Source of the DNA: Schistocephalus solidus
Taxonomy: Eukaryota; Platyhelminthes; Cestoda; Diphyllobothriidea; Diphyllobothriidae
Length of the DNA: 64,000 bases
Reading direction: 5' to 3'
Assembly (NCBI GenBank): GCA_017591395.1
Contig: WEDG01001251.1
Location: 124,001-188,000 of the forward strand
The position numbers were made by a program, and so were the translations under genes. The notes beneath the pieces were generated by a model. The model worked only from the letters and a program-made list of their open reading frames with translations, made no database searches and was not told the DNA's origin. Of this stretch, positions 54,847 through 64,000 are shown one piece after another. The stretch's first letter is position 1. Each line of letters starts with the position of its first letter.

Positions 54847-57602
54847 TCTCTTTCCATAAGGTTAATATTGCGCGTTTTTTTCCGTTGAAGCTGAGGTATC
54901 GCAGCTTCAATATTTAAATAATTTTTTGAATCCTACCTGATAATTTTCTTTCAAATTCATCCATTTGTTTCTTAGAGGATTATACCTGCTTCGCCTTAGC
55001 ATGAGCGCATATTTTAAAAAAATTCTTTTTGGAAGATCAGTATCCATAAATCAACTGAATAGTTTGCAGTCGAATCATGTAATGTCACAAAATTTCGGGA
55101 AAAAGTGTCTATGCTCCGAGTTTCTTCTTGTTACGGGGGTAGGGTAAATCTAATTATAGTTTTTGTTGCGACTTGTTCGACTAATGGTAATAGCATGTAC
55201 CTCCATATACCAGTGTGGACAGAACTCAAAGGGCCATCTTTTAAACAGTTGTCTTAAATTTTACACAGAAAAACAGTAAATAGTTGAACCTGAAGTATAT
55301 ATCAAAAAAAACTTGCCAGCGCTTTGGGACGCAAAGCGCCCGCAGTTGCTTCATGCACCGTCGCAAAAGCAGCGAAACATGCGGCTGGGACTGATCTGGC
55401 GCCTGTACTTTTTTGGATAGTAAGTACATCCATATTTATGTTACTGTATTATGACATAATTTGCATATGTTGGGCTTATTCCGCTGACGCGCATGGCATT
55501 ACATAAACTTTCAAACCGTACAGGAACATATGTGGTCGATGCGTTTCCACCAAGCTCCCGGTATACCGTCTGAAGAAATTTTAAGAAGTTAACAAACATG
55601 CCCTATTTAGTCGGAAACACATGGATAATACCAGGAGACATAAAAAAGGACTCCAAAGTCTCACATATTCGTCGAGAAATGATAGAAAATCGACGAAATG
55701 TGCTTCTGGATTACTGGTTAGTGTGCACCTTGTGCGGTTGGCAAAGCAATCAGTGTTTGCATACTAATTACTGCCTAGTTTCAGATTGTGAATAATGAAC
55801 AATTATTCTGACCATCTAAGGATTTTCAATTCAAATTTTCATGAAAAGCTTTATGCCGAACTTTAAAAATTGGACCGAGAGATTTTTGCAATTTTGTGCA
55901 TTTATTTCGGATGAAATTAAGGCGGGTCCGAAAGCTCAGAATAATAAACCTACCGATCCAATGATCACCTCTTCACCTTCTTAAAAATTTAAGTCTATTT
56001 TCGATTAAAAATGGAGCGTAGCAAAGTTTAAGTGGAAACTTGATCGGGACTCATTTATAAGTCCAACACCATGCGGCTGCGTCACGCATCTATACTATGT
56101 CGATGAATCAGATCTCTAGACAGTTAAGTAATATCTATAATGACAGCATGATGGATAAGACAACGTATGTGTACGATTGGGTCATCAAGTGCAAAATTCG
56201 TAGTGACGCGTCCGGTCAATTTTCAAAATTTTATTTCACGTTGTTATTGCATTCTGACATTTGTGCTTTTGATTCCACACATACTTTCCCTCTTTAAATT
56301 AAGTGTAACTTTAAAAAGTATTAAAAATCGCTTTTTATTATTCTTGTTTGAAGATGTGAAAATCGGAAATTCGTACAATTATTAAACATAGCTTTGCAAG
56401 AAGCCCGGAATATTCATGTTATATTTGGTTCTTACAATAATACGTAGAAGAGAGTATTAAATAAGGTTTCAAAATTTCGTTCTTGTAAATTCGACCTCAT
56501 GAATGAACTACACACACGGCCAGAATCAAAGGTGGATAATGACGAACTGGAGTCAGATCCAGCTCGAAGCAAACATGAATTATCGTTGAGGTTTTGTGCT
56601 AGTATACAACCACTAGCAACTCACCTAGCTGACGTCAGGGAAGTGAAGCATTTGGAGACGTGGGTTACACCTGAACCGACTGAAAAGCAGAAAGAACAAC
56701 GTTTGGAAACTTGCATAGTGTAGTTTTCTCGTTCCAAAAATTATCCATTTTGAATTGCCTTCTAACGTGTGACAAAACGTCGATCCAAAACGATAACTTT
56801 GAATATTCAGAACAGTAGCTTAACATGCAAAACCCACAAAGACGCAGCCCAAAGTGCAATATTTATCAAAAGGAGCTAATGGTGAGTGTTTGGTGTTGTA
56901 GTACAGGGGTCCTCTATTATAATTTCATGAAACCTGGCGTGCCAAAACTAGCAAAAGTACACTGCTACCAGTTAAATCAACTGATCCAAAAATCTCGCTG
57001 AAAAATAGAGGGCTTTTATTCTATGACACCTCAACGCCAGAACAAATATCACACAAATGACAGGGACAAAAATGGATAGAGTTGGGTTTGGAAGTTCTCT
57101 ATTATCCACCATATCTTATCCTCACTGACCACCACTTCTAACGGAATTTAGAAAGCGTTTTCATATTAAAAACTATTTCAATCCGTTGATGCTGTTAAAC
57201 AGGCCTTCAAAGATTTCACTGACACTTGATTTCAAGGCTTTTTCATGAGCAGACCGAATAAGTTACTGCTAAAATGACAAATATGCACTGACAATGTGGG
57301 TGCGTGCTTAAACGGGTAAAGCTATTCCGTGTATTTATAAAACAGTAAAAAAAACTTTTCTTTCTAAAGAGTTCATGCTTGATTACCCAATATTAACTGC
57401 ATGTTGTTGCTGTTAATATTATGCGGTTATTCTGCTAAAGTTGACGTACTTCAGCTCCGATGTTCATATCAGATTTCAAGCCTGTTAAGGTTTGCCCTGA
57501 ACGATTTATTCCAAGTCTGCCCATTAATTTCCGAGGAAAGTAATATGAATAGCACTGCAAACTGGAATCTTTACAATATATATACTTACATATATAGGAA
57601 GC
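54845..57602. other. AT-rich stretch with weak exon candidates
   Basis: No confirmed gene. A 100-bp GC-rich island at 55320-55419 ends in a perfect donor. A 74-codon frame with its own ATG (56499-56723; MNELHTRPESKVDNDELESD..., highly charged) and a 65-codon frame (55598-55795) are protein-like, but I recognise neither. Confidence 0.35.
55320..55419 (+). other. Candidate exon (GC island with a GTAAGT donor)
   Basis: CTTTTTTGGATA|GTAAGT is a consensus donor. The preceding 100 bp are far GC-richer than the flanks and open in one frame (LGRKAPAVASCTVAKAAKHA then AGTDLAPVLFWI). The acceptor side (ACTTGCCAG) lacks a pyrimidine tract, which weakens the call. Unknown protein. Confidence 0.22.
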
Positions 57603-58089
57603 ACGCCATCACGCAATACGAGAATTGACGACGAGGTTGCTCAATGGATATTCAAAGCCAGCAGGCCTTTGGCCAACTGCAAGCCTCCACGTAAACACCA
57701 AACTGGAGATGTTTAAAGCCATCATCTTGACGACACTCTTGTATTGAGTGGAGACCTGTACCATCTACTCCGACCAAACCCGGAATCTGCATCCTGTTCA
57801 TTTCAGCTGCCTTCGTAGAATCCCGAAGCTGAATTGTCAAGACAGAATCCTGGACATGAAAATCCTGGAACGGACCGAAATCTTCAGCATCCACGCCATG
57901 CAGAGGCAAGTACAACTGCAATGTAGCGGCCACCTAGTGAGAATGGATGGCGAGCGACTACCCAAGCGAATTTTCTACGGAGATGGCGCTACAGGGACTC
58001 GCAGACTGGGAGGACAAAAATGACGCTACAACGATACTCTGAAGCGACTTCAAATCAACCGGGCGATCAGGAATGTCATCGCCCAAGAC
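57603..58089 (+). mobile_element. RTE-like LINE copy D: RT C-terminus only
   Basis: Starts at RNTRIDDEVAQWIFKAS (57607 on), 5'-truncated within the RT C-terminal domain, then after shifts KAIILTTLLY with a TGA where the family has [63 protein letters not shown], and GGQK followed by TGA. YNDTLKRLQIN follows. At about 58090 it jumps straight into the alpha tail module, so the bridge and all zinc fingers are missing. Confidence 0.85.
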
Positions 58090-58650
58090 CGAACGTGTAG
58101 TACGTGTAGATGAGGTCATCAACATCTGCGCCCGTTGCCCACACCAGTTCACCGGGTGGCTGGGGCTCAGCGCATTTCTTCAATATAAACGATCTGAAGC
58201 GCTTGAAACTGTCACGGTGCGCTAAAAAAACGTGGCTTGGAAGCTTTCCAACTGACGGGATAACTCGAACTGCGCGATCAGCTCAGTACGTGTTTTTGCG
58301 GAGTGGCTGACTGGTGGACTGTGAGTCAAGCTGCAATGGCTCGTTCTTAATGTGGCCTCTATGGCATTCTTACTCCGTGGGATGCGGACTAGATGCGCGG
58401 CACGCTTAGGGGCGGCTCCAGCCGCGCAAGCTGACTGTGCCCTCTTTCGCCTCCGGTCTTCTTGACTTTATCATGACGCCGGACTTGGGTTGGGGACAAA
58501 GTCAGGCAGATGCGGCGCAAGTTTACTATCACTTTAAACTAACCCACGCGCAAGTCGCCGTCCCTGCATCACCATACTGTGGAGCACACGGTGGAAACCA
58601 ATCGAAATCGGCGGTAGAACTGTCACCACCACCATCATCCTTATCATATA
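58090..58650 (+). repeat. Tail modules of copy D
   Basis: Part of alpha (GTAGTACGTGTAGATGAGGT, TATAAACGATCTGAAGCGCT), then beta from about 58228 (CGTGGCTTGGAAGCTTTCC, GTGAGTCAAGCTGCAATGGC, GGTCTTCTTGACTTTATCAT) to its end GAAATCGGCGGTAGAACTGT near 58623. Confidence 0.8.
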
Positions 58651-58734
58651 CCAAAAGGTTAATGGGGAATGGTGGATGACTTCTGACAGCCTAAAATCCT
58701 ACTTCACATTTTGTGGGCAAGTATACAAACCAAC

Positions 58735-59710
58735 TAAAGTCCCTCCTATGGGCGACCCCTGTCAGGCCCGATTGCAGAAGTGGTCCTGTAACGGATAAAA
58801 CACATTGTGTTTACCAAGTACCAATCGAAGTTCTGGGCTCGTTGTGTCGAAGACAATGAGCACCTCAAGGGATTACTGTACTCAGTAGACCCAAATATCC
58901 GTTTAACGGTGAAGGCGAAAAAGAAACAACAGACTGCCCTTCCTCGACGTGTTTGTGCAACTGGATATCTAAAAACAAGCGTCAAGAATAGCCACCGAAA
59001 CGAATCAAATGCTACACTTTAACAGTAGTCGCCCTATATCTCAAACGCGGCTGTATCCACACTCAAGTCAAACGAGTTCAAACCCATCGCAGCACGCCAA
59101 CAGACGAAATAGCTGAACGACTATACTTTCAGAACCTCTTCAGGGCTACAGTATATCCTAACCATTTTATCGAGAAAATCAAGGGTCAAACCAATGGACT
59201 ACGACCAAGGGAATAGGAACCAGAGGACTCTAGGGAAATTCCCTATAGTCTCTGAAGTGATTTTTCAACTGGCACAACCCACCGGAGTAAGCACAACCCA
59301 CCGAGGAAAGGCAACAATTCGGCGCGGTTAAATGCAACCAAGAAAATTCTGCCACTTACTGAAATTTCAACACTTGCAATGAAGACTGCAATTACGTTGC
59401 GGAAACTGGGCCGAAATTGCAGACCAGCCCACAGGAGCTCGGAGGATGGACCCAAAATCTCAGCCTACAACGCACGTAGAAGAAACTGGTCATACTTTCG
59501 ATCTTCATAGAGCTACCATGCTAGGCTAGGGCAAATCGAAGATGGAACGGCTAACGCTTTAGGCATGGTATCCAGATGCCAACACCAGCAACAGGTAGCT
59601 TGACCTTCCTGCAACTGATAAAGTCTTGCGTCATTACGTACACGAAACTCTGGACAAGACTGGCACGCAGGACTTAAGAAAGCAGTACAGACATAACCCA
59701 AGAAGGAACT
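58735..59710 (+). mobile_element. Penelope-like element remnant: RT C-terminus and GIY-YIG
   Basis: Plus strand reads RPLSGPIAEVVL then RIKHIVFTKYQSKFWARCVE, then DNEHLKGLLYSVDPNIRLTV. This is the Penelope-type RT core, whose YVDD box is altered to CVED (58843-58854) with residues missing behind it. In shifted frames come LPFLDVFVQ, YLKTSV, ETNQMLHFNSSRPISQ, TPTDEIAERLYFQNLFRATV and YPNHFIEKIKGQTNG. After a gap, EETGHTFDLHRATM, KMERLTL and AWYPDANTSNR (about 59480-59600) represent the GIY-YIG C-terminal half. Many stops. Related to, but older than, the fragment at 43180. Confidence 0.8.
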
Positions 59711-62219
59711 CACCCGACGAAGAAAAAAGCCGCTGGACCAAACAACACCGGTAGATGCTCAACGTTCATCCACTCCCCCTCCCCCTCCTCCACCATTGAG
59801 TGATTCATAACGCACGCAGCTAGCCTGCACATCAAATATCCCACAAGAGGCCGAAGCACCGAACAAAAATTGATCAGCCTGACAGCGACAAGCAGGCCTT
59901 GGCATGCCACTTCCAGTTCTGTTCGATTATATGCAGTTAACGCTTTGACAATTAAGAGCCGACGAAGCACTCCAAAACGCCAGCCCCTTAGTAAATTTGT
60001 TTGGGTAAGCCTGCGTTATTTTTCAGGTAAGTAGGAGAATTTATAAGACCAAGAAAACCCGCATACAGACTCGTATGTCTGTTTATTATAGCACATAGCC
60101 GTCATATGCAGAAAAATGTTATGTTATTATCGTCATAAAAACGTAGATAAATGTATGACTTTCAGTAAAGTTTGTACAATCTACGCGCAAGTGCAGATCA
60201 GGTTCAAACTTATTCGGGAAAAATGCATACTACTTAAGCAGTCACTTTTTTACCAAGTGTGGTTTTAGCAGGCCGCCGGAATGCTCATCCAAAAGCCCGT
60301 AATAGCTTAGGGTAATGCTGTACGAAAACCGTTCTAATCGAGCACATTTGATAATTGGTTAAAATTTCACTAGATATGTCAGCAAATGCACCCAGCTGAA
60401 AGACGTCGGTACGTGGATCGAAAAATATAGCCATTTGAATCGTACCTGACGACCGATGCGGGTTTAACTGTAAACGCGTCTCAGAACGGGATCCGGTTCG
60501 GACCGGTGAATGGTGAAAACAAGGATGAAATTTTGCCCCTCCCACCAAATCTCTTCTCTTAATTTATTGGTTTTTGCCGGATTGAAAACGCCTGCAAGGG
60601 TTAAGGATTGAAGTACAACCGAAAAACGGAAAGGGCACCTGCCTTTTAGCAACGAAATTAAGGAGGCCGCACCCTATTGACTTAAAATCCTTAAATTTGC
60701 TTTTAAATGGACATGCATGTATTTAGTGGACGTTATGGAACCTCTCGGTCAAGCAATTTCACGGAAGGAATCGTACACTACCGCTGACATACAGTTGAGA
60801 CGGTGGAAACGACACCTGAGGTCCAATGGACGCTTTTCGCTGTTCAAGGGACGCGGTTGACATTATCGTCTTAGGAGTATTTCTTACGGTTTCATTTCCA
60901 AAACAAGAAGCCATATTCACTCGAAACTTGGGTTGACCTTAGGAGAGTGGTTCAGTTATTAATCCGCAGTAACTGATCTCAAACGTTTTTGCCTAACTTC
61001 GACATTCTCACACAGGGATTATAGGTGTCCGTTGAAATGAAGTTACCTTTCGCAACTGTTTTTTGCCTTAATCTCACACTGTCTTTTTTTTCTACTCTCA
61101 ACAAATGGAATATTGACCTCTTTAGAAACAAGTATTACCATGGCATCCTCATATCGACGATAGACTCGTTGAGCTTCAGGCAGCCCGTGCCAGCCAACTG
61201 TCTAGCGTGGCACTCTGTTATCTTGACATCCGGCAATAAGAATGAGCCATTGAAGCCGGGTACTACTTTCCATAAACTCATCCTTTACTTGAAACTTATA
61301 AGTTGGCAACTTGTTTATCTAGAACGCGCAATGAATTAAACAAGCTTGGAAGTGAAATAAGCGGAAAAATCTTCTTTGTTAATTACTTAGTTAAAGTCTG
61401 TAGTACCACAGCCTAACAGCTTCTTTTGGCCCAACATACAGTGTGACTACGCGAAATTATCCTTTAGGAAACAGTTAGCTTTAATGTTATCTTTTTGAGC
61501 CTAGCCTAAGAGCACCTGACAGTCGCGTGGACGTCAAGGCAATTTATAAAACAATTCTTACGTCCTTCTATGTTGGTAGTAACCCTGTGGCTTTGAGCAT
61601 CGGATGGGCCACTCAAAGACTCCTTTTCTGTGCCAAACTAATAAACACACTTTTTTGCGCATTAATGAAAAGCCCAAGACAGAAACGGCGGATGTCTTTT
61701 TGCTCCTCTTAATTAAGAAACCACGCTTATGGAGTTCACGAGTTTTCGGAACATGCGACCCTGTTAGGTGCAGCCACGTAAGTCGTCCGTTTACATCTCT
61801 GTCGACAAAAAATGTGCAGTCATTCAACGAGAAGCCCTACGCCTTCAGAAGCAGTTAGATTATCCCATAAATACCCCAACCATAATGTATATAATGGGTA
61901 CAGCATGCAATCCGTCCCCTTTGTCAGTGGAGCGGCACATAGCAATCGTTATATAAACAAGTAAACCTGCATTTTGTTGGTGGCTAGTCACAAGCTGAAA
62001 TTTCAAAGAAAAATCGTACTGTACAACTGTTGACCCTTTTTTGTAGTTTCCAACACGGTGATTATTCTACCAAGTGATAATAACAAGCTCCAAACTACAA
62101 CACAATTAATTAATAAAACTAGCGAACAAGATACTCCACATCGGAGACTGCGGTCCACTGCTGCCAAAACCCTTCAGATTAACCGGAAATCATCACTAGT
62201 TAAACAAATGATTTTTTAA
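59711..62219. other. Probable Penelope 3' sequence then unassigned DNA
   Basis: Up to about 60000 the sequence may still be the 3' part of the Penelope-like element. After that I recognise nothing. A minus-strand stretch at 60285-60548 (IQMAIFFDPRTDVFQLGAFA...) reads like protein but has no family match I know. Confidence 0.3.
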
Positions 62220-62642
62220 CACAAAGTATTCAAAAAGACATTTTGCGATCACGATAAAGAGATCTACAATGCCTATAAAGAGCAAAGAAGCCAAAAGCCA
62301 TTTACAAAAGCCGAACAATCAGGCTGGCGGCTTCTCCAGGAAGTAGATATCAATATCGGTCTGCAAACACTTTCGGAAGTCAAAGTCGTGGACACCCAGG
62401 CCGACAAACTTGTGGCTGGATGGTGTAATGTAATCCAAACCGCGTCCGACTTTCACAACCCAGCCATTGTCGAACCTGAAAAGCCAAAACAAGAAAAAAT
62501 TACAGTAAGAACGGAAAAGAGCCCGAAGGCGGTAACGTTGCGAAAGAAGCTCCCCAATCAACTATGCCGGGTGTCAAGAGAAAGTTACGAAGACCATAAA
62601 CGTGACCATGCGCAAGTGATAGGCACGATACCACACCCTTAA
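62220..62642 (+). other. Open stretch of 140 codons, candidate exon of unknown gene
   Basis: Between a TAA at 62217 and a TAA at 62640 one plus-strand frame stays open. It is Lys/Glu-rich and GC-richer than its flanks (CDHDKEIYNAYKEQRSQKPF, LQEVDINIGLQTLSEVKVVD, AGWCNVIQTASDFHNP). A fair donor, ATTACA|GTAAGA, lies at 62504/62505, and a possible acceptor, ending ACACAAAG, near 62227. Composition and length suggest coding, but I recognise no domain. Confidence 0.3.
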
Positions 62643-64000
62643 TGTGTGGCACTCGTGTGCGCATGACCAATAAGGTCTTCCGTGCCCTTATCTGACCCCG
62701 TGTTGATACACCAAATTTACCGCGTGGTCCGTTCTACGGGGCACGAGAAAACACGCAAGAACCGGTTAAACGTCTCTCCAACCGATATAAATGAATATTG
62801 TTCAGACGGCAGGACTGAGGTCGAGGCTGTTTAGTTGGGGGTATTCTGTCTTCCAAACGAGTATCAAGAATGGCTAATTAACAGTCTGGACGGAGCAACT
62901 TAGATTGCGATTCTAGCATTCATCGTGCCAAGTGGCCTAGACGATGTTTTCTTCTCGACCTCAGTGCATAGTGAAATTTTCTTGGCAGTGGCACTTAAAT
63001 ATTCCAAACGACTAACTTAGCGTAAATAGCCTGTGGAAACAAAGAGAAGCGTTGCGATTTTACAGCAACATCTTAACAAAATCGGATTACTTCAAGTTAT
63101 TAGACGACAATGATGGTAATTTCTCTGCCGTTTCGATGACGATCAGGAGGCAAACTGAAACTGGGTCCAGTTTATATTTGGTGAATAACAAACAGAGTAA
63201 AAGTTAAGGAAAAATATAAGAAAACTGGAGTATATAAGTTGTCACCAAACGGACATCAATTTTTTTACATCAACTTAAATAAACCATGGGCGTTCTAACT
63301 TGTGCACATAAGTAAGCCATATTTTGATCATGGCATAGGGTACAGCGTTTACTTTATGTATTTTTGGAAAACAGTGCAAGAAAAGCGACTACCTCTTCAT
63401 GTAATAAGTCATCATTTCCCATATTGTAAACGATTTTCAGATATTGTCTCTACCGTGGCCGTTTTTCCGCTAGCGACAACTGAAGTTTAGGCGGTTTCAG
63501 AGTCTACAGCCGAAGTCATGAATAATCACGAAGCTGTTGGGATATTGTGCAGACGATGTCCCAGACCTCGCCTGACCTGTGCATGGCGGTGCTAGCCATG
63601 TTAGGCAAACAGCAACATTCGATAGGTCTTAATAAAGCTTCCGTTTGTGCAACCTTCATAATAGACCGAGTTGTCGTTATCAGCGCATAGTGACGATCAA
63701 AGTCCTTGTAGCGAGACTATCGTTCAGACCATAGAGCCCGAGTAGTTGGCAGCAAACGTATCACAAAGTCCGCTGCACTATTAATTGCCACTCGCGTACG
63801 GTTTTGCATCCAGGACTTGATGGTACACAGAATCATATCAAATCTTGCTAAAATTTACTTGAGTCGATTGTGAAGCCAATATTGTGAAATACCCTTACTG
63901 CTTCTAGAGTAACGGAGTCAACTGGCAAATCAGGCACTTAAAAACGAAAAAATGACTGTTCACTATCATGGTCACAATGCACGCCACTCTTTGATTTATT
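62643..64000. other. Unassigned stretch to the window end
   Basis: No recognised gene. Minus-strand translation of 63540-63850 is open for several short segments without a family match. Confidence 0.35.

Noticed and set aside
54609..54917. Open frames with long Ile/Tyr repeats
   Set aside because: Produced by the AT microsatellite at 54768-54844.
1..64000. CRISPR arrays, bacterial operons, rRNA genes
   Set aside because: No evenly spaced short repeats with unique spacers, no operon-like gene packing and no rRNA-like sequence; the content is eukaryotic retroelements.

Overview
The window is eukaryotic. It is AT-rich, non-operonic DNA in which decayed copies of several retroelement families are set, and no complete host gene is visible. 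The best-preserved reverse transcriptases are RTE-like (APE-type non-LTR) with a C-terminal row of C2H2 zinc fingers, and they occur with Penelope-like fragments that carry a GIY-YIG endonuclease. From general knowledge of these families I infer a parasitic flatworm, most likely a diphyllobothriidean tapeworm with a large, repeat-swollen genome and long introns. The taxon is inference, not proof.

Layout. 1-880 (minus): end of a CR1/Jockey-like LINE cut by the window edge. 1850-5965 (plus): old RTE-like copy A with its tail. 5966-14085: mostly featureless AT-rich DNA with an inverted-repeat element (9647-9876) and a pair of inverted tRNA-like SINEs (12.4-12.8 kb). 14120-15560 (plus): a very old LINE copy (E) visible only by piecewise translation. 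15.6-33.3 kb: AT-rich DNA with SINEs, a MITE with terminal inverted repeats (22878-23030), a telomere-like degenerate stretch (26676-26840) and a few candidate exons. 33.4-34.3 kb: two candidate coding exons on opposite strands. 34960-35290: worn LINE-tail copy. 36689-36960 (minus) and 43180-43920 (plus): Penelope-like GIY-YIG remnants.

44.0-54.8 kb is a dense nest of the RTE-like family. Copy B (44718-47008, plus) is the youngest, with only a few disabling lesions and five zinc fingers. It is followed by a tandem array of about 300-400 bp tail modules (47009-48565), which meets an inverted array (48566-49255). Then comes a minus-strand composite of at least two copies (49256-53990) containing a 620-bp near-identical direct duplication. 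More of the same modules lie upstream of the endonuclease (54003-54745), ending near a 77-bp AT microsatellite. 57603-58650 is copy D, and 58735-59710 is a Penelope-like RT plus GIY-YIG remnant. The rest to 64000 is unassigned, apart from an open stretch at 62220-62642.

No genes can be shown to work together. The window reads as intergenic or intronic DNA serving as a graveyard for self-copying elements. The main biological interest is the architecture of the RTE-like family: an endonuclease, an RT and five zinc fingers, with the same tail modules found both before the endonuclease and after the fingers, and a conserved 52-bp intron-like segment between endonuclease and RT.
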